NCBI GenBank assembly: GCA_026710565.1
Contig: JAPOQV010000633.1
Coordinates: 1-26,701 of the forward strand
From: Spirochaetaceae bacterium
Lineage (GTDB): Bacteria > Spirochaetota > Spirochaetia > SZUA-6 > Bin103
Length of the DNA stretch: 26,701 nt
Direction of reading: 5' to 3'
Shown here: positions 15,796 to 24,100 of the stretch, piece after piece
Layout of the letters: the number at the start of each line of letters is the position of its first letter
Position numbering within the stretch: the first letter of the stretch is position 1
Made by a program: the position numbers and the translations under genes
The notes under the pieces: model-generated
What the model was told of the DNA's origin: nothing
The model's input: only the letters and a program-made list of their open reading frames with translations
Database searches by the model: none

Positions 15796-15910
15796 GTCTT
15801 CGTTCCTGTGCCCGCCAACGACAAGTCAGGTTCGGCGCAACAGACGACCGCGCGACGCCGACGGTTTCCGCGCGCCCCTCGTCGTGGTCGTCGTGTGCGA
15901 ATCGGCACCC

Positions 15911-15938
15911 TTGACCGGGTGGCCGTTCGTCGTAGTAT
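15911..15938 (+). promoter_or_regulatory. Candidate promoter of the aminopeptidase gene, giving a leaderless mRNA
   Basis: TTGACC (15911-15916) and TAGTAT (15933-15938) are 16 bases apart. The usual start of transcription, 6-8 bases after the -10 box, would fall at or next to ATG 15946. No Shine-Dalgarno lies before that ATG, which fits a leaderless transcript. Confidence 0.5.
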
Positions 15939-15945
15939 CGACGGC

Positions 15946-17424
15946 ATGCGACTGACGATTCGGAGCGGGAGCCCGGCGGCGGAGGCGTGCGACGCCCTGA
16001 TTGTCCTGGCGGCCGAGGACAAGAGACTGAGCGGTCCCGCGGCATCGGTGGATGCGGCGGCGAACGGTGTGCTGGCGGCGGTGCTGGCACTCGGAGACTT
16101 CGACGGCACGGCCAAGTCGGGCCGGCTGGTGCACGTGGGCGCCGGGTTGAAGGCGCAGCGGGTGCTGCTGGTGGGCACCGGCGGCGGCGGGGGCGATTCC
16201 GCCGAGACCGGACGCTTGGCGGGCGGCGCCGCGATTCAGGGCCTGTCCGGCATGACGATCCGCTCCGCGGTGGTGGTGCTGCCCGAGGAGGCGGACGCCC
16301 GCTTCGTTCAGGGGCTCGCCGAGGGGCTCGCACTCGCTTCCTATCGCTTCGATCGCTACCGAACGCCCGACGAGCCGGAGACGGCCGTGGAGTCGGTCAC
16401 CCTGCTGGCCGCCACGGAAGAGGAGGCTCGTATCCTGGAGTCAGCGTGCGACCGGGCGCAGATCCTCAGCGACGCCACCTGTCTGGCGCGGGACCTGGTC
16501 AACGAGCCCCCCAATCACCTCACACCCGCCGCGCTGGCCGACCGGGCCGGTGACCTGGCGGGTCAGCGCGGCCTGCAGTGCCGGGTGCTCGATCCGGCGG
16601 AGCTCGCCGAGCAGGGCTTCGGCGCGCTGTTGGGCGTGGCGCAGGGGAGCGCCGAGGAGCCGCGCTTCATCGTGCTGGAGCACGCGGGCGAGGAGGCGGA
16701 TGCCGCTCCGCTGGTGCTGGTGGGCAAGGGGCTGACGTTCGACAGCGGCGGCCTTTCCATCAAGACCGGCAAGGGCATGGAGGACATGAAGATCGACATG
16801 GGCGGCGCAGCCGCCGTGCTCGGCGGCATGGACGCGATCAGCCGCCTGCAGTGCCGCCAGCGCGTGGTCGGGCTGATCCCGGCCACCGAGAACATGACCG
16901 GCCCGCGCGCGCAGCGTCCGGGCGACGTGGTGCGGTCGTACGGGGGCATCACCATCGAGGTGCTGAACACCGACGCCGAGGGCCGGCTGGTGCTGTCCGA
17001 CGCGCTGGGCTACGCGGCGACGCTGAAGCCGGCGGCGGTGGTCGATGCGGCCACCCTCACCGGCGCGGTGATCGCGGCGTTGGGCCACCATGCGGCTGCG
17101 CTCCTCGGCACCGACGAGCCCCTGATGCGGGCGATCGAGGACGCCGCCGCCGCGACCGGCGATCGGGTATGGCGGCTGCCGCTCTGGGACGAGTACGACG
17201 AGCCGCTGAAGAGCAAGGGGGCCGACATCAAGAACATCGGGGACGGCGGCGCCGGCACCATCATCGGAGCCGCCTTCCTGAAGCGGTTCGTGAGCTACCC
17301 GTGGGCGCACCTGGACATCGCCGGGACCGCCTGGGACGTCAAGGACGTGAGCTACCACCCCAGCCGCGCAACCGGCTACGGCGCACGCCTGTTCGCGGAG
17401 CTGGCGGCGGGCTGGGGCAACTGA
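15946..17424 (+). CDS. pepA: Leucyl aminopeptidase (M17 family)
   Basis: A 492-residue cytosolic aminopeptidase that removes N-terminal residues from peptides using two metal ions. The N-terminal macro-like domain (to about residue 170) precedes the catalytic domain. Metal and active-site blocks are intact: VGKGLTFDSGGLSIK (K261, D266), MEDMKIDMGGAA, the M17 signature NTDAEGRL (341-348), and ATLTGAVIAALG. The C-terminal DIAGTAW and GYGARLF are also typical. Length is normal for the family. ATG 15946 fits the start of the domain; upstream codons in the frame have no similarity. It is a single gene between decayed nuclease genes, and convergent with the DUF3782-like pseudogene (40 bases apart). 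The identification is certain. Confidence 0.96.
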   Translation: MRLTIRSGSPAAEACDALIVLAAEDKRLSGPAASVDAAANGVLAAVLALGDFDGTAKSGRLVHVGAGLKAQRVLLVGTGGGGGDSAETGRLAGGAAIQGLSGMTIRSAVVVLPEEADARFVQGLAEGLALASYRFDRYRTPDEPETAVESVTLLAATEEEARILESACDRAQILSDATCLARDLVNEPPNHLTPAALADRAGDLAGQRGLQCRVLDPAELAEQGFGALLGVAQGSAEEPRFIVLEHAGEEADAAPLVLVGKGLTFDSGGLSIKTGKGMEDMKIDMGGAAAVLGGMDAISRLQCRQRVVGLIPATENMTGPRAQRPGDVVRSYGGITIEVLNTDAEGRLVLSDALGYAATLKPAAVVDAATLTGAVIAALGHHAAALLGTDEPLMRAIEDAAAATGDRVWRLPLWDEYDEPLKSKGADIKNIGDGGAGTIIGAAFLKRFVSYPWAHLDIAGTAWDVKDVSYHPSRATGYGARLFAELAAGWGN

Positions 17425-17440
17425 CGCAGGCGGCTGAACA

Positions 17441-17466
17441 GACGGTGAGCCCTGGGCTCGTCCGTC
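17441..17466. terminator. Hairpin between convergent genes, possible terminator
   Basis: GACGG (17441-17445) pairs with CCGTC (17462-17466), enclosing the perfect palindrome GAGCCCTGGGCTC (17447-17459). There is no T run on either side, so it is not a standard intrinsic terminator. Its place between the ends of pepA and the minus-strand pseudogene fits a two-way stop signal. Confidence 0.4.
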
Positions 17467-18137
17467 AGGTGACGGCCTGAGGAATCTCCTCAGAGGTCTC
17501 TTCGGGCTCGATCACCTCGATCCCGCTGGTCCGCAACTGGTGCGCCCGGCGGCTGTGGATCGACGCCGTGGCCAGAATGACGCGCGTCGGGCTCACCCCG
17601 GTCGACTCTTCGTACAGCCGCCGCTTGCGTTCGAGGCGCGTCAGGATGGTAGGCCCCACGCTGGCGGCGATCTCGACCAGAATGTGCTGGCCATCGTAGA
17701 TCAGGATGTCGAACTGTTCGCCGGCGATGGTCCGCTCTTCGACGCGAACGCCGAAGGACTGCTCCAGGAGCGCCGCCATGGTCTGTCGGAACAGGCTTTC
17801 GTTGCGGATTCCCCAGCGCGCCCCCAGCCGATCGATCGAACGCTGCACGTCGTCGAAGCGAGTCGCTGCCTCGGTCTGGAAGTCGTCGATCCGCCGATCG
17901 ACCTTGATCGAAGCGCTGGTCGACCAGCTCGAAGCGCTAGTTCATCTCGGTGCGCAGCGCCCGCAACTCGTTCACCACCAGAGCCACCTCTTCACGGCGT
18001 GCGAACGTCTTCAGGAACGCTCCGTAGATGGTCGGCTCCAGGTCCGGGCGGCGGTCCAGCAGGTCGGGCAGGCGGCTGAACAGATCGATCAGGTCTTCGT
18101 CACGGAACGACGTCACCGTTGTTTCGCGCGCGGGCAT
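17465..18137 (-). pseudogene. DUF3782-like coiled-coil PD-(D/E)XK protein, broken by a stop and a frameshift
   Basis: The N-terminal part from ATG 18137 (GGAGAG upstream) reads TSFRDEDLIDLFSRLPDLLD and EVALVVNELRALRTEMN, then meets TAG (17939-17937) where relatives read on into RFELVDQRFD. That sequence does follow in frame after the TAG. One base later the frame shifts, and the remainder continues as VDRRIDDFQTEAATRFDDVQ, RLGARWGIRNESLFRQTMAA and the nuclease block ERTIAGEQFDILIYDGQHIL with VEIAASVG. The tail SIHSRRAHQLRTSGIEVIEP is also typical. Two small lesions thus separate the coiled-coil half from the nuclease half. The C-terminal 127 codons (17465-17848) could still be translated from an internal ATG. 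Confidence 0.78.
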
Positions 18138-18283
18138 GGCTGCTCTCCGACAACTCCGGGTCACAAAGATAGCTCGGCCGTCGGACTGCGTCGACCAGTG
18201 AACCGATTCTGCCGCGGGACCTGAAGCGCCAGCGCCGTTCGGTCGGTGTCTTGGGTGAGACCGAGTCATCACAGGAGGAACCG

Positions 18284-18685
18284 ATGAACAATCTCAACTC
18301 AGTGCTGCTGGAGGGCAACCTGACGCGCGACCCGGAGCTGCGCTACACGGGCAAGGGGACGGCCGTCTGCCGCTTCTCGGTCGCCTGCAACCGCTCCTAC
18401 AAGCAGGAGGAGCAGCGCCAGGAGGAGGTGTCGTACTTCGACGTCACCACGTGGGCGCGGCTGGCCGAGATCTGCGCCGAGTACCTGGTGAAGGGCCGGG
18501 GCGTGCGCGTCGTGGGCCGTCTGAAGCAGGACCGGTGGGAGGACGACAGCGGCAACCGGCGCTCCCGCGTGGAGGTCATCGCCGAGCACGTGGAGTTCAA
18601 GCCGCAGCGGCGGGACGAAGCGGAAACCGCGCCGGAGGCGGAGGCGATCCTCCCCGAACCGGAGCCCGCGCAGGCAACCGCGTAA
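18284..18685 (+). CDS. ssb: Single-stranded DNA-binding protein without the usual acidic tip
   Basis: A 133-residue SSB that coats single-stranded DNA in replication and repair. The OB-fold is clear: NSVLLEGNLTRDPELRYTGK, AVCRFSVACNRSY, SYFDVTTWARLAEICAEYL and GRLKQDRWEDDSGNRRSRVE. ATG 18284 is set by AGGAGG at 18273-18278, five bases upstream. The C-terminal tail is short and acidic but ends LPEPEPAQATA. The conserved tip, usually DDDIPF-like, by which SSB recruits partners, is missing. The stop TAA is unambiguous. This may be a second, specialised SSB, or a lineage in which the tip has been lost. It is followed by the convergent hicA gene. Confidence 0.93.
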   Translation: MNNLNSVLLEGNLTRDPELRYTGKGTAVCRFSVACNRSYKQEEQRQEEVSYFDVTTWARLAEICAEYLVKGRGVRVVGRLKQDRWEDDSGNRRSRVEVIAEHVEFKPQRRDEAETAPEAEAILPEPEPAQATA

Positions 18686-18753
18686 CGGCGGTGGGAGCGG
18701 GGGGTCGTCGGGAACGGCCCCTTGCCTCCCCGAACCCGATGGCCGGGCAACCC

Positions 18754-18972
18754 TCAAAAAGCTTCGAATTCGGCAGGGCTGATCCCCGCCTGCTTCAGGA
18801 TGCTTCGCAACGTACCGGCGGCAACTTCGCGATGTCGTGGCACGATCGCCGTGCGACGTCTACCGTCAGCGCCTTCACGGGTGAATTTGACGTGGCTGCC
18901 GCGCTGACCTGCTTCGGAGAAGCCTGCTGCGCGACGCTTCCGCACCACTTCCTGGTAGGGGCGCGGCTTCAC
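18754..18972 (-). CDS. hicA: HicA-family toxin (mRNA interferase)
   Basis: A 72-residue HicA-like protein with the dsRBD-type fold: PRPYQEVVRKRRAAGFSEAG, QRGSHVKF (the catalytic His in GSH), a basic loop, IVPRHREVAAGTLRSILKQA and GISPAEFEAF. HicA cleaves mRNA; its partner HicB neutralises it. GTG 18972 directly follows the TAG of hicB with no gap, so the two are surely coupled. Length and motifs look intact. The extra Arg in GRRRTAI is slightly unusual but not disruptive. Confidence 0.88.
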   Translation of the reverse strand: MKPRPYQEVVRKRRAAGFSEAGQRGSHVKFTREGADGRRRTAIVPRHREVAAGTLRSILKQAGISPAEFEAF

Positions 18973-19254
18973 CTATCGGTGGCAGGACGTACCGTGCACT
19001 GACGGCGTCTCAGTGGCAACCGGCGGCTCCAAGTGTAGTGCCAGAGCCTCGCTCAGATTGGTGATGGCTCGCGCGCGCGTCTCTCCCTGGCTCGCGATTT
19101 CCACCTCCAGCGCCTGAGCGACGTACCACACGCCTTCACGCCAGACGTGAGCCGTGAACTCCTGGTTGGGCTGACCATCTGCGGTAATGCCGTGGACGAC
19201 TTCCTTCGCGAGCGCTCCATCGGCTGTCCGCGTATCGCTGACGTGTTGAGCCAT
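18973..19254 (-). CDS. hicB: HicB-family antitoxin
   Basis: A 93-residue product from ATG 19254; a GTG at 19266 would add four residues. The core HVWREGVWYVAQALEVEIAS and QGETRARAITNLSEALALHL is the HicB RNase H-like fold that blocks HicA. About 35 residues precede the core (AQHVSDTRTADGALAKEVVH), longer than in most small HicB proteins. There is no obvious C-terminal DNA-binding helix-turn-helix. No Shine-Dalgarno is visible; a TTGACG box on the minus strand (19295-19290) could be its -35 element. The order antitoxin then toxin is one of the two normal hic arrangements. Confidence 0.82.
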   Translation of the reverse strand: MAQHVSDTRTADGALAKEVVHGITADGQPNQEFTAHVWREGVWYVAQALEVEIASQGETRARAITNLSEALALHLEPPVATETPSVHGTSCHR

Positions 19255-19360
19255 TGACGGCAACACATCTACACGATCTGGCTATCATCCGTCAAATCCG
19301 CGCTCCGCCGCTTCGATCTGATTCCCGGAGCGGTACCGGTGGTTTGCGCGTCGGGTTAGG

Positions 19361-19834
19361 ATGAGCCCCATCATGACGGCACCGGAGAAACCCACCACGG
19401 ACGCCGGCTACCTGGAGGCGGCGTCACGGATCATCTTCATGGGCGGACTGAACCGCCGGGTCGTGGACGGCAAGTGGGACGGCTTCCTGCAGGCGTTCCA
19501 GGGCTTCGACGTGGCGGCGGTGGCGGCCATGGGGCCGGCCGATGTGGAGCGGCTGGCGGAGGACGACCGGGTGATCAAGTATCAGGCCAAGCTGCAGGCC
19601 GTGGTCACCAACGCGCAGGAGATGCAGGAGGTCGCCGCCGAGCACGGCAGCTTCGGCGCCTGGGTGGAGTCGTCGGTAGCCGGCGGGGTGCCGGCCGCCT
19701 GTACCGAGTTGTCCAAGCGGTTCGCCTACATCTCCAGGGACGGCGCCCGCAACTGGCTCTACTCCACCGGCCACGACGTGGGGCCGGTGACGGACAAGGT
19801 CCGGGAGAAGTACGCGCCATACCGCTCGTCCTGA
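19361..19834 (+). CDS. DNA-3-methyladenine glycosylase I (Tag)-like protein
   Basis: A 157-residue protein, shorter than E. coli Tag (about 187). The helix-hairpin region matches Tag: YLEAASRIIFMGGLNRRVVD, GKWDGFLQAFQGFD, VERLAEDDRVIKYQAKLQAV and the later ELSKRFAYISRDGARNWLYS. The Cys/His zinc site at the ends of classical Tag proteins is absent, as in the shorter Tag-like branch. Such enzymes remove 3-methyladenine from alkylated DNA. A start at 19361 or 19373 is equally possible; GGATGAG precedes the second by seven bases. The stop is 13 bases before the transporter gene, which in turn overlaps uvrA. Substrate is inferred from family only. Confidence 0.72.
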   Translation: MSPIMTAPEKPTTDAGYLEAASRIIFMGGLNRRVVDGKWDGFLQAFQGFDVAAVAAMGPADVERLAEDDRVIKYQAKLQAVVTNAQEMQEVAAEHGSFGAWVESSVAGGVPAACTELSKRFAYISRDGARNWLYSTGHDVGPVTDKVREKYAPYRSS

Positions 19835-19847
19835 CGGGGGTCCCCCG

Positions 19848-21173
19848 ATGACGCTGCGCACCAAGCTGGGTTACGGCGTCGGCGACCTTGGCGGCAACCT
19901 GTTCTTCACGGTCGTCAGCTTCCACCTGCTGATCTTCTTCACCGACACGCTGGGGCTGTCGCCGGCGCTGACCGGGCTGGCCTTCACGGTCGCGCGGCTC
20001 TGGGACGCCGTGACCGACCCGCTGATGGGGGTGATCTCGGACCGCACACGCACCCGTTGGGGCCGCCGCCGGCCCTACCTGCTGGCCGGCGCGCCGCTGC
20101 TGCTGGCCGGCATCGCCGTGCTGTTCGTCGATCCCGGCCTGCGCACGCCGGGGGCGCTGTTCACCTGGGCGGCGATCGTCTATGCGCTGGTCAACACCGC
20201 CTACACGGTGGCGTTCATTCCCTACAACTCGTTGACCCCGGACCTCGCCCCCGGCTCCGACCAGCGCACCGCCCTGAACGGCTACCGCATGACCTTCGCC
20301 GTGATCGGCACGCTGATCGGTGCGGCCGGCTTTCCCATGCTGGTGGCGGCGCTCGGCCCCGGCGCCCCCGGCTACGGCCGCGCCGGCCTGGTCACCGGAG
20401 CGATCGTGTGTGCGGGCCTGCTGGTCACGTTCCTGATGGTGCGCGAGCCCCCGCCCCCGGCGGCGGCCACCGCAACCGCCGGCATCAGCCTGCGACCGGT
20501 GCTGCAGGCGCTCGGCAACCGTGCCTTCCTGCTGGTGCTGATTCCCTGGACCCTGCACATGGTGGGCATCTCGCTGGTGTCGCCGATGGTGGTCTTCTAC
20601 TTCAAGTACCTGCACGGGGACGAAGGGCTGTCGCAGATCGCCCTGGGCGTGCTGCTGATCGCCGCCATGGCATCGATCTCGCTCTGGGTACGGTTCGGAA
20701 GGCGGCTGGAGAAGCGCACCTGCTACAACCTGGGCATGGTCTGGTTCTGCCTCTGCCTGATGGCCGCCGCGGCGTTCGGCCATCGCAGCGTGCCGCTCAC
20801 GCTCGTCATCATCGGCTTGGCCGGCTTCGGCCTGGCCACCCACTACGTGTTTCCCTGGTCGATGCTGCCGGACGCGGTCGACGCCGGCGCGGCCGCCTCC
20901 GGGCGCCGCGACGAGGGGGTCTACTACGGACTGTGGACCCTGCTGCAGAAGGGCGGCCAGGCGCTGGCGCCGCTGATTGCCGGCATCACCCTGAGCGCCA
21001 CCGGCTACGTGGCCGACGCGGCGCAGACGCCGGCGGCGCTGACCGGCATCCGGCTGCTGGTCGGGCCGTTCCCTGCGGTCTTCTTCGCCGCCGCGGTGGC
21101 GGTGCTCACCGCCTACCCGATCACGCGCGCCGCCCACGCGAAGCTGCAGGAACGGCTCCAATCGGCGAGATGA
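19848..21173 (+). CDS. MFS transporter of the glycoside-pentoside-hexuronide (GPH) type
   Basis: A 441-residue protein with about twelve hydrophobic segments. The N-terminal signature [20 protein letters not shown] and the loop [20 protein letters not shown] followed by [10 protein letters not shown] are typical of the MelB/GPH group; D53 and D57 correspond in place to the cation/sugar-site aspartates of MelB. The cytoplasmic [18 protein letters not shown] is the MFS motif A equivalent. These carriers usually import sugars with H+ or Na+. Substrate cannot be read from sequence. Its stop overlaps the uvrA start (ATGA at 21170-21173), so transporter and UvrA are probably co-translated, which is an unusual partnership for a sugar carrier. 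Confidence 0.85.
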   Translation: MTLRTKLGYGVGDLGGNLFFTVVSFHLLIFFTDTLGLSPALTGLAFTVARLWDAVTDPLMGVISDRTRTRWGRRRPYLLAGAPLLLAGIAVLFVDPGLRTPGALFTWAAIVYALVNTAYTVAFIPYNSLTPDLAPGSDQRTALNGYRMTFAVIGTLIGAAGFPMLVAALGPGAPGYGRAGLVTGAIVCAGLLVTFLMVREPPPPAAATATAGISLRPVLQALGNRAFLLVLIPWTLHMVGISLVSPMVVFYFKYLHGDEGLSQIALGVLLIAAMASISLWVRFGRRLEKRTCYNLGMVWFCLCLMAAAAFGHRSVPLTLVIIGLAGFGLATHYVFPWSMLPDAVDAGAAASGRRDEGVYYGLWTLLQKGGQALAPLIAGITLSATGYVADAAQTPAALTGIRLLVGPFPAVFFAAAVAVLTAYPITRAAHAKLQERLQSAR

Positions 21174-24100
21174 GCGGCGACCCGAGCGTCGCACGCGGCG
21201 ACCTGCGCGTCCCAACCGGCGACGCGATCGTCGTCCGCGGGGCGCGCGCCAACAACCTCCGCAACCTGGACGTCGAGATCCCGCTGGCGCGCATGACCGT
21301 GGTCACCGGCGTGTCCGGCTCCGGCAAGTCGTCGCTGGCTTTCGACACCATCTACGCGGAGGGCCAGCGCCGCTACGTGGAGACGTTCTCGGCCTATACC
21401 AGGCAGTTCCTGGACCGGATGGACCGCCCGGCCGTGGACGCCGTGGAGGGGGTCCCGCCGGCCATCGCCATCGACCAGACCAACCCGGTACGGACCTCAC
21501 GCTCGACGGTCGGCACCATGACCGAGCTCAACGACTACCTGAAGCTGCTGTACGCGCGCGCGGCCGGACTGGTCTGCCGCCGCTGCAGCCGCCCCGTGCA
21601 GGTGGATACGCCGCAGGCCATCGCGGCGGAGCTGCTGGCGTCCGCGGCGGACGGGCAGCGCGCCCTGATCACGTTCGAGGTGCCGGTGCCGGCCAACTTC
21701 GCCCTGGAGGAGGTGCGCGCGCTGCTGGCGGCCAAGGGCTACCACCGCATCCACGCCGAGCGGCGCGCCTCGGAGTCGCGCCCGCGCCGCCTGGAGGTGA
21801 TCCAGGACCGGGTGTCGCTGAGCGAGCGCAACCTGCCGCGCATAGTCGAAGACCTGGAGGCCGCCCTGGAGCACGGCCACGGGCGGGTCGGGGTACGGGT
21901 CCTGGACGCGGACGGCGGTCCCGGTCGCCCGCGCCGGTTCTCGGCAGAGTTGCACTGCGCGGCCTGCGACATCGCCTACCGTGAGCCGCTGCCCAGCCTG
22001 TTCTCCTTCAACTCCCCGGTCGGCGCATGCGAGCAGTGCCGGGGGTTCGGGCGCATCATCACCATCGACTACGATCTGGCGATTCCGGACCGCCGCCGGT
22101 CGCTGGCCGACGGCGCCGTGCGCCCGTTCCGGAGCGAGAGCTACTCCGAGTGTCAGGACGACCTGGTCGGCTTCGCGCGCCGGCGCGGCGTGGCGGTCGA
22201 CGCGCCGTGGCAGGAGCTGTCCGCTGACGACCGCCGGTGGGTGATCGAGGGCGACGGCACGCACTCCGAGGGCCGCTGGTACGGCGTGCGCGGTTTCTTC
22301 GAGTGGCTGGAGGGCCGGTCCTACCGCATGCACGTGCGTGTGCTGTTGTCGCGCTATCGCGCCTACGTGGAATGCCCGCAATGCCGCGGCACGCGTCTGA
22401 AGCCGGACGCGTTGCTGTGGCGGCTGGGCGCCGACGGCGGAACGCACATCCATGACGTGGCGCTGCTGCCGATCGACGAGTGCGAGCGCTTCTTCGCCGC
22501 GCTGGAGGTGCCGGACGCGGTCGCCGCCGGGGTGGAGCCGGTGCTGGACGATGTTCGGACCAGGCTGCGCTACCTGGTCGAGGTGGGGCTGGGCTACCTC
22601 ACCCTGGACCGGCAGTCGCGCACGCTGTCGGGCGGCGAGGTGCAGCGCATCAACCTCACGACCGCGCTGGGCACGCAGCTCGTCAACGCGCTGTTCGTGC
22701 TGGACGAGCCCAGCATCGGCCTGCACCACCGCGACATCGGCCGGCTGATCGGCGTTCTGCACCGCCTGCGAGACGCCGGCAACACCCTGCTGATCGTCGA
22801 GCACGACCCGGCGGTGATCCGGGCCGCCGATCACGTCGTCGACCTGGGGCCCGGGCCGGGCCGGCACGGCGGCCGCATCCAGTTCGCCGGCCCGGTGGCC
22901 GGGCTGCACGGCTCCGACACCCTGACCGGCCGTTACCTCTCGGGACGCCTGCAGGTCGCCGGCCGCAACGGGCACGGGCCGGCCGGCCGCGGCTTCCTGC
23001 GGGTGCGCGGGGCTCGCGCCAACAACCTCAAGCGGGTCGACGTGGACTTTCCGCTGGGCTCCCTGGTCTGCCTGGCCGGGGTCTCCGGCTCCGGCAAGTC
23101 GACCCTGCTCTCCGACGTCCTGTTCCCGGCCGTGCGCCGCGCCAAGGGTCAGCCGGCGGAGGCGCCGGGCGCCCACCGCGCCGTCCTGGGCCACGACCGC
23201 ATCGCCGCGATCGAGCTGATCGACCAGAGCCCGATCGGCAAGTCGGCGCGCTCCACGCCGGCCAGCTACGTCAAGGCGCTCGACCCGATCCGCAAGCTGT
23301 TCGCGGCCACCGAGACCGCGCGGGCGCGCGGCTACACGGCCGGCACCTTCAGCTTCAACACGGGCACCGGGCGCTGCCCGACCTGCAGCGGCGCCGGCTT
23401 CGAGCACATCGAGATGCAGTTCCTGTCCGACGTCTACCTGCGCTGCGCGGACTGCGACGGCCGCCGCTTCCGCCCGGAGGTCCAGGAGGTGCGCGTGCAC
23501 GGCCGCTCGATCGTGGACGTGCTCGACATGACCGTGGACGAGGCGCACGCCGCCTTCCCGGAGCCGGCCGTGTGCGCGGCGTTGCGGCCCCTGGCCGAGG
23601 TCGGACTGGGCTACCTCACCCTGGGCCAGGCGGTCCCCACCCTGTCGGGCGGCGAGGCGCAGCGGCTGAAGATCGCCGGCCACCTGGCCGGGGTCGCGTC
23701 GAAGGGATCCCGGCGCGGCGAGCCCCGGCAGGGCGTGCTGTTCCTGATGGACGAGCCCACCACCGGCCTGCACTTCGCCGACATCGCGGTGCTGATCGGC
23801 GCGTTGCGCAGCCTGGTGGCCGCCGGCCACTCGCTGATCGTGGTGGAACACAACCTGGACGTGCTGGCCGCGGCCGACCACGTCATCGAGCTGGGACCCG
23901 AGGGCGGTGAGGCCGGCGGCCGGATCGTCGCCGCCGGCACGCCCGGCGAGCTCGCCGCGGAGGGCCGCACGCACACCGCGCTGGCGCTGCGCGACCGGGA
24001 ACGGGAGCTGCCGGGACTTGCCGAGGCGCCCACGGCCGGCACGGCATCCGGCCCGCCCGCAGGGCGCAACGGCGCCATCGAGGTGCGGCGAGCGCGGGAG

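Noticed and set aside
15166..15945. Upstream extension of the PepA frame
   Set aside because: This part is antisense to the coiled-coil nuclease-like gene; M17 similarity starts at ATG 15946.
18686..18753. Possible terminator after ssb
   Set aside because: G/C-rich stretches can pair weakly but no clean stem with a T run was found.
20057..21169. Upstream extension of the UvrA frame inside the transporter gene
   Set aside because: The extension is arginine/glycine rich with no family similarity; UvrA similarity begins just after ATG 21170, which overlaps the transporter stop.
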